64,000 nucleotides of DNA from Bremia lactucae (Eukaryota; Oomycota; Peronosporomycetes; Peronosporales; Peronosporaceae): positions 3,479,740 to 3,543,739 of the forward strand of contig NC_090621.1 in the NCBI RefSeq assembly GCF_004359215.1, read 5' to 3'. The position numbers were made by a program, and so were the translations under genes. The notes under the pieces are model-generated. The model did no database searches. It worked only from the letters and a program-made list of their open reading frames with translations, and was not told where the DNA came from. How positions within the stretch are numbered: the first letter of the stretch is position 1; each line of letters begins with the position of its first letter. This document shows, piece by piece, positions 33,035 to 44,545 of this stretch.

Positions 33035-33174
33035 TGTAACGGGGCGATAAAAAGATACTTAAAGAAAGGCTGGAGTAAAAATGAAACGGTCTAAAGTTGC
33101 CTTAATGTTACACAGTCCGTTCAAAAACTTTGTGAAATTGCTCAATTACTTAAATAAAGTAATTATACCACTTG
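33035..33174 (+). repeat. Start of a family C LTR, split by copy C3
   Basis: Counterpart of 13613-13734, with the same extra bases after TGTAACGGGG. It ends with ACTTG, the target-site duplication at the family-B junction. Confidence 0.7.
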
Positions 33175-33654
33175 TGTAATGGGGCACACATCAGTTGGAG
33201 AACCGTTGTTGTGGTACGTTTACTTTATGAAAATACCCTTTTATCTAATTATAATATAGTTAGTTACTTAAATCCCATTTTTATGGGTAGCAAATGTGGT
33301 CGCCGCCAGATATATATCTGGCGGCCAAACTCTATTTTAAATTAGCTAGGGTAAGGTTTTTAGATTTAAATAATTAAAAAGTGCAGTTCCCCTTTTGATC
33401 TTAAGGCGTTAAGTGCCTTCCTAAGGCTTGCGCATTGATCTGTAAGAGATAGAAGCCTTTCTAAGGTATATCCTCTTGGGCACTAGTTGCCACTTGGTTC
33501 TTCAAACCCCTGAATCCCTTTAACAAGGATTCCTTAAGCTTTTATAGCTTGTACGACTCCCTGAGTTGTAAAATCCATTAGTTCGATAGAGCTAAGCGAC
33601 TCTCTGAGTCTAAAAGTCTTCCTCTGACTTTAGGAGCGAGGTAGCTCCGTTACA
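33175..33654 (+). repeat. 5' LTR of C3 (family B, 480 bp)
   Basis: The ends are TGTAATGGGG and CTCCGTTACA. At 33302-33325 it holds a perfect 24-bp palindrome centred on ATATATAT. Confidence 0.8.
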
Positions 33655-33714
33655 CCTTGTAGCACTCGTAGTCAATCTACGCCTGAGTCTTTACAAGACT
33701 AATTTCTCACGAAA

Positions 33715-34728
33715 ATGGAAGAGGTTCCAAAATTGTCAAAAGCGCAATGCACCGCTTCTGGCGAGCTCAAAGACTTATTCAGACTTGAGCACGTGGAACT
33801 TATTATCTCCCAGGGACCAGAGGTCCTGCATGCAAGGCTTGAAGCCTTCATGCGGTACGAAGCGTCCCTGATCGGTCAGGTACAGGACCACTTAGCGGCA
33901 TATATGCCAACCCGGTACATCTCTGTACCTGACTCAAAGCCGAGGGCTCGCCCTCTAACTGTTAAGTGAAGACATGTGACGGAAAAGAGGGAGAGATACT
34001 CTTTTTTGGATTAAGCAGATGGATTTGTCCATTGATTCCGCCTTGTTCTTAACAGAACGGCAAAAGGTTGCTATGACCATTTCCAAACTTGGAGGTAGAG
34101 CCATGGAGTGGGCACTATCGTGCAGCACGTCCATAAATGACGCTATTCCCTCATGGGATTCGCTGAAACAGCAAATGACCAGCATGTTTGCACCGCCTGA
34201 TTAGGGTTTTTGCATGCGAGCACGGCTCCTAGCGACTCGACAGGGTAAAACAACCCTAGCGGACTTTGTCCAGGAGTTGAGAACTCATTGCATCTATGCA
34301 TCAAGACCCAGTGCAAGAAGCAATTGTAGTGACCATCTTTTGGGGGTTAACAACGAGGGCGTTGCCCGGACGGAACTGTTCCGATCCCATCCGGCTACGT
34401 TCGAAGAGGCAGTTGCCATAGCGCTACGCGCCGAGTTGACTTTAAGTCTGCTCGCGTTAGCGCGCCTGTTTACCGAACAAGCTCTTTGAGCACATGGGTT
34501 CCGTCTAATAGAGCGGAACCTATGGATTTTAGCCTCGTTGAGGAAGGAGATGAGGCGCTTCAAGCTGTGGAACAGCATAAGACCATCCGTAGATATTATA
34601 TGTGCGGAAGCACGGAACATTTACGCCTTGCCTGCCCTCTTCTAAATTCGCGTAAAGCTCGAAAGAGCTCCAACTCCGACCTACACCAGAGATCTGGTGC
34701 GGTGCGGGAAAACGTCGATACCCAGTAG
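33715..34728 (+). pseudogene. Ty3 gag of C3
   Basis: The ATG at 33715 opens 84 codons. The shared one-base shift follows at about 33966, then capsid pieces (34019-34204, 34214-34489) interrupted by TAG at 34201. The zinc knuckle (34486-34728) reads YMCGSTEHLRLACP, with the first Cys changed to Tyr. Confidence 0.7.
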
Positions 34729-34898
34729 GTGCGAAGCGCCATACTGGGGATGACCTAGGCTCTGTTGAACCTCTAGGAGGTGAGAGTAAACAGAACCTAG
34801 CCCCAATTAGCCCGGTGCTCAATGGTCAATGGCACGGGGCGAGAGTACAAGCCTGACTTGCTAGTCGCTCAAGCAGCTGTAAGGGGCTTTGATAAGCC

Positions 34899-35390
34899 GT
34901 GGTCAGTTTAATTGACTCAGGAGCGTCTTGCAACTTTGCTCAACGCCTTTCCTTGAAGAAAATCAACAATATATTGAGGCGCTTAGAGCGCATGAAGGTG
35001 AACAATCCAATCACTGTTCGCTTAGCGACTGGGACTCGTGTCACTGTTCCCAAAGTTCCATTGAACTTAGGTATAAAGTTTCTAGACTTCGACAGTATAT
35101 AACGCTGTCTCGTCCTTGATTTGGATTCGAGATATGGTATCATCCTTGGTATGGCCTGGTTAGAACACCATGAGCCATGTATCGATTGGAGGTCTAAGAC
35201 CTTTGGTGTCACGGGCAATGTTCCTAGCAAAGTTTTGGAGAGTCATGAACCCACCTTTGCTAGGCAACAAAAGCGCTATTGGCGCGGATCATTGAATGTG
35301 TCTATCAGTGTTTTAGACATTGGCATGTCTGAGCTAATAAACTCTAATGTTAACATTAATTCTGAGTCCGACTCAGCAGAAATAAGTTGA
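34899..35390 (+). pseudogene. Retropepsin of C3 with intact DSG
   Basis: SLIDSGASCNFAQRL at the start of the open piece 34899-35102 is an intact aspartic-protease active site. TVRLATGTRVTVPKVPL follows, and the next piece (35121-35390) has YGIILGMAWLEHHEPCIDW. Only one stop separates the two pieces, so this is the best-kept protease in the window. Confidence 0.65.
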
Positions 35391-36047
35391 ACAGCACGTA
35401 CTCCGTCGAGTGACACTCGTTATAATAACGATCACTAGATGCTGAAAGCATTGTTGGTCTAAGGCCGAATCATCAAGGGTGCAATATCCCTGAGATACGT
35501 GGAGTGGCATGTCCAAGTCCACCGAGTATGATCGGCCGAGGTGGCATCATACTGAGTGTCATAGTGACACTGTTGGTGGTTCGCCAGGACCTCAACGGTG
35601 CAATATCCCTGAGACACGCGGAGTAGCACGTCTAAGTCCACCGAGTGTGGTCGGCCGAGGTGGCACCATACTGAGCGTCGATAGTGACGCTATTGGCGGT
35701 TCGCCAGGGCATTTCGGGCCAAACCCTCCGAATACACGTGAAGCGACACGTATACATTCGCTGGATAAGGAAGTTGCGTTACCTAACTCCTTGTCGGATG
35801 TCAAATTAGACACCATGTCTTGTATAGAACCAATACAGGCTGGAAAATCCGGGGACGTGAATGTCCCGGCCTTTAAGAGGCGCATTGTCTCCACTCCAAG
35901 ACAGGATGGACACGAGCGTGTATACCCTCACAAATTGATACGAGTGAGAAATTTCATACGCTTGTAAACGGTGTAACCGGTAACATTGCGGGGGAAGTTA
36001 GCCTTGCGGCAATCCCTTCGTTACATGCTCTTTTAGAGCTAGACGAA

Positions 36048-37968
36048 ATGTCTATTGATGAGTGCGGTCGAGCCTTAAAGGCTAGTGACTTATCTGAAAT
36101 GGTGGTCATTCGACCAATGGTTGAGTTAAACTCAACGTCACTTCTAGATATAGCTGTCCTGGATGACACAAAAGCTGCACTTATTGCGCGAAATGGGTCA
36201 TCGATCCTTGAAGATCCTACAAATCCCTTTTATTCCTTGATTAAGGAATGCCAAGATGTGGTATGTAATAATCGACCATCTGTTTTACCTTCGGATAGAG
36301 GTGTTCGTCATGAAATTGACTTGGTTCCGGGAACCAAGTACTGTGTCACAAGACAATGGCCTTTACCAAAGGAGCAGTGTGACGTCATTGACGATTTCTT
36401 CCGTGCTAAGCACGAGGCTGGAATGGTACGAGAGAGCAAATCTCCTCATTTGACACCGACATTTTGTGTCAAAAAGCTAAATGGTAAATGGCGCATTGTA
36501 CATGCTTATAATAAGCTTAATGCTGTTACTATACCAGCACAAACCCCCATTCCTAGAAAATATGTTCTTTAGAATAATATGGTGGGATGTAAAATGTACA
36601 GTGCATTGGACTTAGTCGATGCTTACTACCAATTGCTCATGCGAGCTAGTGATATCCCGCTTACAGCGGATAGCACCCAAGCGGCATGTTATGGGAGAGT
36701 CTGGTTATGCCACAAGGGCTTGCCAACGCCTTGGCAACATTTAATTGTCTAGTGACGCAACTGTTTCGCCCTCATCAGATATGAGCAAACTTATTTCGAT
36801 GACATTTTCGTCCATAGTCGTGCGGAACAGGGTCGGTCGGATATGGAAACCCATTTAGACCACTTGAGAGCAGTGCTCGAGTGCATGCTAACAAAACAAT
36901 TGTATGCCAATTCATCTAAATGCGTTTTTGGTGCAGACGAAATTCCTTTTTAGGATGCTTTATCGGAAAGCGAGGCCTTAGAGCGGATCCCGCTAATGCA
37001 AAAGCCATAGTAGATTGGCCGGTTCCTGAAATCAAAAGGATTTGCGTAAGTGGTTAGGTCTCGCCACTAGTCTACACAAATATAGCGAAAATTACGCCGA
37101 TATGGCTAGGCCTTTATCTAATCTCCTAAAAAACGATACAGAATGGTGCTGGACTAGCACCGAAAATAATGATTTTCGAGAAGTTAAGGATAGTCTTATC
37201 CATGCACCGATTCTGGCACTGCCAAATCTAAATTGGCCTTTCAGTGTCGTCTATGACGCATCAGATTTTGCCATTGGCAGTGCTCTGTTACAAACAGATG
37301 TTGATGGGCACGAACGTGTTATTGCGTTTAAGTCTAGACAGCTTAAAAAAACTACCCAGTTCGTAACAAAGAGACTTGCTATGAAGTATGCTCTCGTCAA
37401 ATTCAGAGTTCATCTGCTCGGCTCTAAGCCGTTTGTGATAACTACAGATCACGCGTCATTACGCACGGCGACTTAGTCACCCCATCTCTCACAGAGAATG
37501 GCCAGATGGCTAACCTCTTTTGCGGAATACAACTTCGAGGTGAAGTATAAACCCGGCAAGCAAAATGCTTTGGCCGATGCGTTATCACGCAGGGCGCGAT
37601 ATAAGGCTTCTCATTTAACGACTATGTTGTCACCTATTCCTGAATTAATCCGTTCGGCTTACGCCAAGGATGAACAGTGTGTATCTCTGCTACGAGCCTT
37701 AAAGAACTCGGGCTCAGGTATTAAATTGCCGGCACGTTTGCGTGCAAGGTTACATCGATTTTCTATCGATACCAACCTCTTGCTTTATTGCACAGACATC
37801 ACGGACCCTCCGCGTGTTGTTGTTCCTCATGATGAGGATTTGAAGTACCGAATCCTCTATGAGGCACACGATACTGTCCTTGGTGGTCATCTCGGTAGAG
37901 AAAAGACCTACGGCTCTGTAAGGCAGATTTATTGGTGGCTCAAACTTTATAAATGGGTCAGCACATAG
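36048..37968 (+). pseudogene. Reverse transcriptase and RNase H of C3
   Basis: A 174-codon open piece (36048-36572) ends with GVRHEIDLVPGTKYCVTRQW, SKSPHLTPTFCVKKLNGKWR and NKLNAVTIPAQTPIPRKYVL. After a TAG the frame continues with LDLVDAYYQLLM and, after shifts, TYFDDIFVHSRAEQG. RNase H is open at 37042-37476 (FSVVYDASDFAIGSALLQT), then ARWLTSFAEYNFEVKYKPGK and LADALSR at 37498-37968. It has fewer lesions than C1 or C2. Confidence 0.75.
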
Positions 37969-39415
37969 GTTCGCACGTGCGAAACTTGCCAACGGGTTAA
38001 GCCCTCGGCGCATGCTGCTGCGTCACTGGCAAGTCTGTCCGTACCCATAGGGTGTTGGAAGTCCATTAGTATGGATTTGTTTTCGGTCCACCGAAAGATT
38101 CGACCAGTAACACCGGCATAGTTGTCTTTGTTGACCGATTGAGCTAAATGGCACACTTAGCGGCCGTGCCGGATACTATTGATGGTGAAGGTACAGCAAG
38201 GCTGTTCATCGATCGTGTATTTCGACAGCACGGTTTGCCAGTGGCAAACGTTTCTGATCGGGACCCCCGTTTCACGGGTAAATTCTGGCAATCGATTTCC
38301 GAGTGCTGGGTACCAGATTGGATATGTCCACTGCAGACCATTCGCAGACCGATGGTCAAACTGAACGTGTCAATTGCGTCATTAAAAACATTTTACGCAG
38401 TGTGTGTGTTCCAACACCAAAGCACTGGAGCTCAATGCTTCCAGTGGGATAATTTGCGTTAAATAACGCTGTCCATGCCTCTACAGGCTACACTCCGCTC
38501 TATGTCAACGGCCTCACCCACCCACGCGTTCCGTTAACGATACCACTGCGTGGCTTAGGGCTGGTAGGGGAGAATAAGCCGATGAGCTTGCTGATATTAG
38601 CCCTATTTACCATTTGGAAACAAGTAAGCGAGTTTATCGCAATACAATTTAGTGTCTTAAGACATGTACGTGACATGATGGCTGATAGCCAAGACAAACA
38701 AAAAGAAAAAGCATATGCCAAAAGCAGAAGCTGTATTAATGCTTATGTGGTCGGAGATTACCTTTAATTAAAAGCTAAGAATTAACCTATTAACTTGGTT
38801 TTCGCGATCTTCAAGACCAAATTGCGCCCGCGCTTTATTGGACAATTTACGGTCATGGCCAAGAAGACCCTAGCTTACACGCTTAACCTTCCTAGCAAGC
38901 TGCGTACACACCCAGTGTTCTACGTCGGCTTGCTTAAGCCATATCGGGATCCTTCCCACATGGACTTAACGCGGTTGCGCCGAGACAGGCGGTTAAGCCG
39001 CAGATTTCTGCATCCTCACCAGGATGTCCAAATGGCCCTCTAAACGAGGTTGCTGATGTTCTAGCATCGAAAGAAGGTTTTGAACCGCCTCAAAAGTGCC
39101 CTCACCCGAGCAAGGCTCTCACGAAGAAGTTGCACTTCGTGCTCTTGAGCATCAAATGCTTCCATCCAGATTTCGGCCCCCTCCCGCGATGCTTAATGCG
39201 CGAGGGTACCTTCAGTTTCACGTGGAGAAACTTTTAAAGCGACGTCGTCGTAAGGGCCAATACCAGTATCTGGTGAAGTGGCAGGGGTACCCCTCTTTTG
39301 AAAGCTCTTGGGAGTTTGAGGTACCTCTTCAGCAAGATTGCCCGTACGCCGTTGACGTTTTCGATCGCCAAGCTCAGAGTCAACTTGCGTCAAAGACGCT
39401 TTTCACCACTAGAAG
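37850..39415 (+). pseudogene. Integrase with chromodomain, C3
   Basis: It begins with the zinc-binding HDTVLGGHLGREKTYG. The core is seen as a broken FVDRLS, then open at 38148-38462 (FRQHGLPVANVSDRDPRFTG, second Asp region). The GPY/F domain is at 38795-39043 (RPRFIGQFTVMAKKTLAYTL), and the chromodomain is open at 39096-39415 (VEKLLKRRRRKGQYQYLVKW, SSWEFEVPL). Frameshifts lie between these parts. Confidence 0.7.
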
Positions 39416-39857
39416 TGGGATTAGGTGGATCTATAGCCTCAGTGCGGCTTTATCCATGGTTATACGGTCAATCGAAGCACTGAAATATCGGCTAGGCCTT
39501 TCCTCGTTTTGTGGCTTAAATGCCGGACGTAACAGGCCTTTGGTCTTAAGCTTGGCGTAATCAAAGCGAAGCTTCCGTTCCAAACGATTATCAGCCACGT
39601 CCAAGACTCTATTATTCCAAATACTGCGGAGGCGGCGGGCCTGATGGACGCAGTTCTCAAATGAGACCTCGTTTTCGTTTTGACTTTTAATTCGTTTCGA
39701 AACAAACGATCGGAATTTCCCTCATTGAAGTCACCGAAGCCCCACGGGCCTGATCACGCAAATGCGTTAGATTCTTCGCGTCATTTCCTTTGGCGTAAGG
39801 TATTGCTCATGAAGAATATCGCGAGCAGCGAGCTCCTCCGACGTCCTGGCCGTGTGA
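39060..39857 (-). pseudogene. Antisense frame of family B, copy C3, truncated
   Basis: Only the part over the chromodomain and the first 440 bp beyond pol remain. ELGDRKRQRRTGNLAEEVPQ and DTGIGPYDDVALKVSP are readable at 39393-39193. The upstream half is lost at the junction with C5. Confidence 0.45.
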
Positions 39858-42502
39858 CCAAAAATGCATTTAGATGCATTAGCATACAATTTATCTGTGC
39901 GCATACACTCGAGCACTACTCGAAATGGTCTATATAATTTTTCACATCCTACCGACCCTGCCCCGCACGACTATGGACAAAAAATTCATCAAAATAAGTC
40001 TGTGCATAACCTCAATGAGGGCGGAACAGTTGCGTCACTAGACGATTAAATGTCGCCGGGGCGTTGGAAATCCCTTGTTGCATAACCAACCACTCCCATG
40101 GCATACTGCCTGAGTTGCGCTGTAAGCGAAATATCGCTAGCTCGCATGAGCAGTTGGTAATAACCATCGACTACGTCAAGTGCACTGTACATTGTACATC
40201 CCACCACAATGTTCTGGAGAACATCCTTTCTAGGAATGGGGGTTTGTGCAGGTATAGTGACAGCATAAGAAAAGCTTATTATAAGCAGTACAATGTGCCA
40301 TTTGCCATTTGGCTTTCTGACTCAAAATGTCGGTGTCGAACGGGGAGATTTGCTTTGTCGTACCATTCCAGCCTCGTGCCTAGCTCGGAAAAATTGTCAA
40401 TGTTGTCACACTGTTTCCTTGGTAAAGGCCACTGTCGTGTGACAGAGTATTTGTTTCCAGGGATTAAGTCAATTTCATGACGGACACCTCTATCCGGGGG
40501 TAAACAGATGGTATATTTGACAGATCACATCTTAAAATTCTTAATCAAGGAATAAAATGGATCTGCGGATCTTTAAGGATTGATGATCCACTCCGCGCAC
40601 TAAGTGCAGCTTCTGTGTCATCCAGGACAACTTCGTCCAGAAGTGACGATGAGTTTAACTTAATCGTTGGTCGACTGACCACCGTCTCAAGAAGCCGCCA
40701 GCCTTTAAGGCTCGACCGCACTCATCACTAGACATTTTGTCTTTCTCCAGAAGAGCATGTTACGAAGGGATTGCCGCAAGGCTCAATTCGCCCTCGATTT
40801 TACCGGTTACACCATTTACAAGCATATTCTATTCCTTACTCGTATCACTTTGTGAGGGTATAGATACTTTGCATCTCGCCTGCCTTGGAGTAGAGACAAT
40901 ACGCCTCTTAGAGGCCGGCACATTCACGTCTTCAAATTTTCAGCCTGTATAAGATCTATACCAGAGCTGGTGTCTACTTCGACATCCGACAAGGAGTTAG
41001 AAAACTCAGCTTCCTTGTCCACATGTCACTTCACGTGCATTAGAAGAGTTTGACACGAAATGCCCTAGCGAACCGCCAATAGTGTCACTGCTGACACTCA
41101 GTATGGTGCCACCTCGGCCGAACAAACTCGGTGGACTTAGACTTGCCACTCCACGTTTCTCAGGGATATTACACCCTTGATGACTCGGTCTAAGGCCAAC
41201 AGCTTTCAGCATTCATTGAGGCGTTTTTACAACGAGTGTCACTCGACGGAATACGTGCCGTTCCACTTAATTCTGTTGCGGGCTCAAACTTAATGTTTTC
41301 AACATTGGGTTTATTAACTTAGACATTCCAATGTCTAACCCACTGACAGATTTAGTCAGTCATTCGCACCAATAGCGTTTCTTGTTGCCTAGCAAAGGTG
41401 GGCTCATTACTCTTCGAAACTTTGCTAGGAACATTGCGTGTGACGCTTAAGGTTTTAGACCTTCAATCGATCCATGGCTCTTGGCGTTCAAGCCAGGCCA
41501 TACCAAGGATGAGATCATATCTCGAATCCAATCAAGGACGAGACCACGTTGCATACTGTCAAAGCCAAGAAACTTTATGCGTAAGTTCAAAGGAACTCTA
41601 GGAAGAGTGACACGAGCCCCAGTCGCTACGCGAACAGTGATTGAATTACTTTCATGCGCTTTAAGTCCTAAACGTATTGTTGACTTCTTACAATCAAAGA
41701 CGTCGAGCATAATTGCAAGACGCTCCTGAGCAAATTAAAACTGACCATGGCTTATCAAAGTCCATTCACAGTCGCTTGAGCGACTAACAAGCCAGGCTTG
41801 TACTCACGTCCCGTGCCATTACGCAAAGAGCTAATTGGGGTTAGGTCATGTCTACTCTCACCTCCGAGAGTTTTAATAGAGCCTAGGTCTTCCCCGGTTA
41901 CTGGGTACCGACGTTTTTCGCACCGTACCAGATTTCTGGTATATGTCGGAATTGGTGCTCGTTCGAGCTTAACGAGTATTTAGTTGGGGACAGGCCAGAC
42001 GTAAATTTTTCTTGCTTCCGCACATAAAACATCTAATGATTTCATGCTGTTCCACAGCTTGAAGTGCCTCTTCTCCTTCCTCAACAAGGCTTAGATCCAT
42101 GGGTTCCGGTCTATTAGATGGTACCCATGTGCTCGAAGAGCTTGTTTGGTAAATAGGCGTGCTAACGCGAGCAGACTTAAAGTCGAACTCGGTGCGTAGC
42201 GCTATGGCAACTGCCTCTTCATAAGTAGCAGGATGAGATCGGATTAATTCCGTCCGGGCAACGCGCCTTCATTGAGACCCCCCATAAAGATGGTTCCTAC
42301 AATTGCTTCTTGCACCGGGTCTTGATGCGTAGATGCAATGAGAAATCTCAACTCCTGGACAAAGTCTCCTAGGGTTCTTTTACCCTGTCGAGTCGCTAGG
42401 AGCCGTGCTCGCATGCGAAAAGCCTGATCAGGCGGTGCAAACATGCTGGTCATTTGCTGTTTCAGCGAATCCCATGAGGGAAAAGCGTCATTTATGGACG
42501 TG
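39858..42502 (-). mobile_element. Ty3 family B copy C5, truncated at both ends
   Basis: On the minus strand from 42502 it shows gag (MTSMFAPPDQAFRMRARLL at 42453-42244, zinc-knuckle region near 42010), protease (TVRVATGARVTLPRVPLNL at 41710-41447; the DSG region is damaged near 41725), the linker (one 119-bp unit, 41070-41190) and RT up to the TYFDD region near 39995. It ends at 39858 in the middle of RT, joined head to head with C3. Its 5' end is cut by the gap at 42503. Confidence 0.7.
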
Positions 42503-42602
42503 NNNNNNNNNNNNNNNNNNNNNNNNNNNNNNNNNNNNNNNNNNNNNNNNNNNNNNNNNNNNNNNNNNNNNNNNNNNNNNNNNNNNNNNNNNNNNNNNNN
42601 NN
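42503..42602. other. Assembly gap (100 N)
   Basis: Exactly 100 N. The sequence before it is family-B gag; the sequence after it is an LTR of family A. What lies between is unknown. Confidence 0.95.
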
Positions 42603-42731
42603 CCTATTTATGGATAAGAATTCAGGAAATTACTATATAAAGTAATTTCCTCCAAATATTATCTATCTTTTAGATAATATTAATTAACAACCTTTTAGTG
42701 TTAATTTCATGTAACGATAGACCCCGTTACA
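42603..42731 (+). repeat. LTR fragment, family A
   Basis: It matches the reverse complement of 1108-1240 and ends at GACCCCGTTACA. The gap cuts its other side. Confidence 0.65.
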
Positions 42732-42949
42732 ACAAGTAAATCTGCCTTTAGTGCCGTAGGTCTTTTCTCTACCATGCTGAAATAATATTTATTATGATAG
42801 GAAATTAAATCAAGTAGTACAAACTATTATCTTTTCATGATTCTAACTAATAGTTCCAATATTAAAGTGTGTGACACAAGTATCGTCGTCGTATTGAAGA
42901 GTTACAATATATAAGCAACACCATCGTCATGCATTCTCTAAACGCCTGA
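42732..42949. other. Intergenic, 3' of the ERGIC3-like gene
   Basis: AT-rich, probably the 3' untranslated region. It shares a short block (TGCCGTAGGTCTTTTCTCTACC) with the integrase region of C4 (57142-57163), so some retroelement sequence is included. Confidence 0.4.
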
Positions 42950-44428
42950 TTAGCCAAATTTGGTCGCCCCGCCGTTAGTTGATACCTGACGGCGTACATG
43001 AAGTGAATTATACATAAACGAGTCTACAAAGCCCGCAATCTAATAGCTCAGCAATTGTCAAAGTCAGCTACACCGCTTAAAATCGCTTCTATTTTCAAAG
43101 AAACACTGAAACGTACCGAAACGACGCCACCAATAATGGCGCAAATTTTGGTAAGAAAGTGAGTAAATGGCATTTGATCGTTTTCAATCTTCACCATAAA
43201 AGGGGAAAGATCAAACACAAAGAACGTTCCTGCCCAAAAACTGTCAGGCTATACCCCGTTACACAAAGCTGTACCCTCGCGTACCTGGAAGCGACGTCAT
43301 TAAACCGGATGAATCCATGTAATTACCCTGTTGAGTCGCGGAAAACTAATACATTATCAAGTATCATAAATATTAGCAATGTATCAATTACCAAAGACGT
43401 AGCATATCCTTCGCAAACCTGATACGAGTGAATCACTTCTTCGTCAATCTCGCTATAAATGGTCGGCACAATTTTCATGTAATACTGGAAGACGCCGCCA
43501 GCTATTATCGACACATAAAAAATAAATATATTCCCACACTAATTCTCCCTCTATGGATTCACGCACCCTGCTTAGCAATCTTTGTGACGCCATCTAAAGG
43601 ACCAGAGTATCCAGGCAAGGGCTCACCAAAGGATAAAAAGTGGATAATGTGACTCGAATTGTACGAGTGCTCCTGTCCAGGTCGAAATTGATGCACCATT
43701 CGTCCTTTGCGGTGAAAAGTACGTCCAAGAGCAACGTGAAAATTCCCAGCCACGCGATTGACAAACATTTTGCCTGTAAAGCGACAACCTTCGCCGTCTT
43801 GGGCAAGCTTCTCAGTCTCAATGGTTTCTCGAACGCATTGCTCTTTCTTTTCCGCTTCTTCGAGCGATAAATCACTATGTAGAAACGCCTCTTTCACATC
43901 GTCGCAAGTGTTACAGCAGCTAATGTCCGCGGGGTGTTTCGCTTCATAACAGCTACCGCAATAATCCGCAGGCAACGCTTTCTCCACATGTTTTTCCTCG
44001 ATTGTAGCAATCTCGTGTCCCTTTGAATCAATTCGCGTCTTGATGATCGTATGATGCATATTAACTTGCAACTCCCCAGCCACGTCCATGGCATTAATAT
44101 GGGCGTCATGGCAATTAATGGCGAGGAAGGTCAGGTCGAGATTAATCTGCAACTTCTCACTTAGTGTCAAGTCCACAACCATGTGCTCATGTGTGTAAAT
44201 ACTCCAGTAAGCATTGAGTTCCGAGAGAAAGAGAATGAGCATGACAATGCCGGCGACGATCGACACCGTGGCGCCAAACTCCGTCTGTACTTTAAATTCA
44301 CGATGCATCTTGGGGTACACGTCGACTTTTCGCAAAACACTACGCACTGAGCGAGTGATACCGCCATCGTTCTCATGAGTTCCCTGGCCACCGTCGTCGA
44401 CGTCGTTCTTCGTGGCGCGCTGTCGCAT
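42950..44428 (-). CDS. ERGIC3/Erv46-like ER-Golgi cargo receptor, five exons
   Basis: I rebuilt the exons as 44428-43567, 43501-43419, 43345-43285, 43229-43117 and 43039-42950. All introns are GT-AG and 55-77 bp, giving 402 aa, the usual size of the family. It has a short cytosolic N-terminus with LRKVDVYPKMHREF, a first membrane segment at about residues 53-71, a lumenal domain with the family's cysteine cluster (C157, C160, C171, C172, C175; CGSC...CCNTC), and a C-terminal block FFVFDLSPFMVKIE, HFLTKICAIIGGVVSIAGFV with the second membrane segment. Erv46-type proteins form a receptor complex with Erv41 and cycle between ER and Golgi in COPI/COPII vesicles. The gene is divergent from the F-box/TFIIS gene, 117 bp apart. 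I see no lesion. Confidence 0.88.
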
Positions 44429-44545
44429 TTTCCTACTGCCGCGTGGTACTCAGTGTAATTTGTTTGTGTGGCGTACACCAAATTATTGAAAAGGAATGTG
44501 GGTCGTTCAAATCCTACCGTTTAGGAGGCGGCGCAGTATTTTGAG
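44429..44545. promoter_or_regulatory. 117-bp divergent promoter
   Basis: Two start codons on opposite strands are only 117 bp apart. On the minus strand, at about 44500-44481, ACATTCCTTTTCAATAATTT resembles the oomycete initiator (6 of 7 positions) with a loose flanking element, about 60-70 bp before the ERGIC3-like ATG. No clear initiator is seen for the plus-strand gene. Confidence 0.4.

Larger units (their letters stand above)
28686..33174. repeat. Segmental duplication, right copy (matches 9376-13734)
   Basis: Same order as the left copy: family-C gag (-), family-C LTR (-), RxLR segment, start of a family-C LTR (+), then a family-B element at the same point. Confidence 0.8.
33175..39857 (+). 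mobile_element. Ty3/Gypsy chromodomain element, family B, copy C3
   Basis: The 5' LTR is at 33175-33654 (TGTAATGGGG to CTCCGTTACA), then a PBS with one base missing (from 33657), gag, protease, RT, RNase H, integrase, chromodomain and part of the antisense frame. It stops at about 39857, where a minus-strand copy (C5) begins, so there is no 3' LTR. It occupies the same site as C1/C2 do in the left duplication. Confidence 0.8.

Noticed and set aside
35592..35894. Antisense open frames over the protease-RT linker (also 59164-59466)
   Set aside because: They lie wholly opposite pol, are short, and are present only in the duplicated identical block. Unlike the 3' antisense frame, nothing extends outside pol.
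42405..42640. Open frames running through the N gap
   Set aside because: They are open only because N codons cannot be stops.
43323..43514. Separate 63-residue minus-strand gene
   Set aside because: It consists of exon 2 of the ERGIC3-like gene plus read-through into the following intron.
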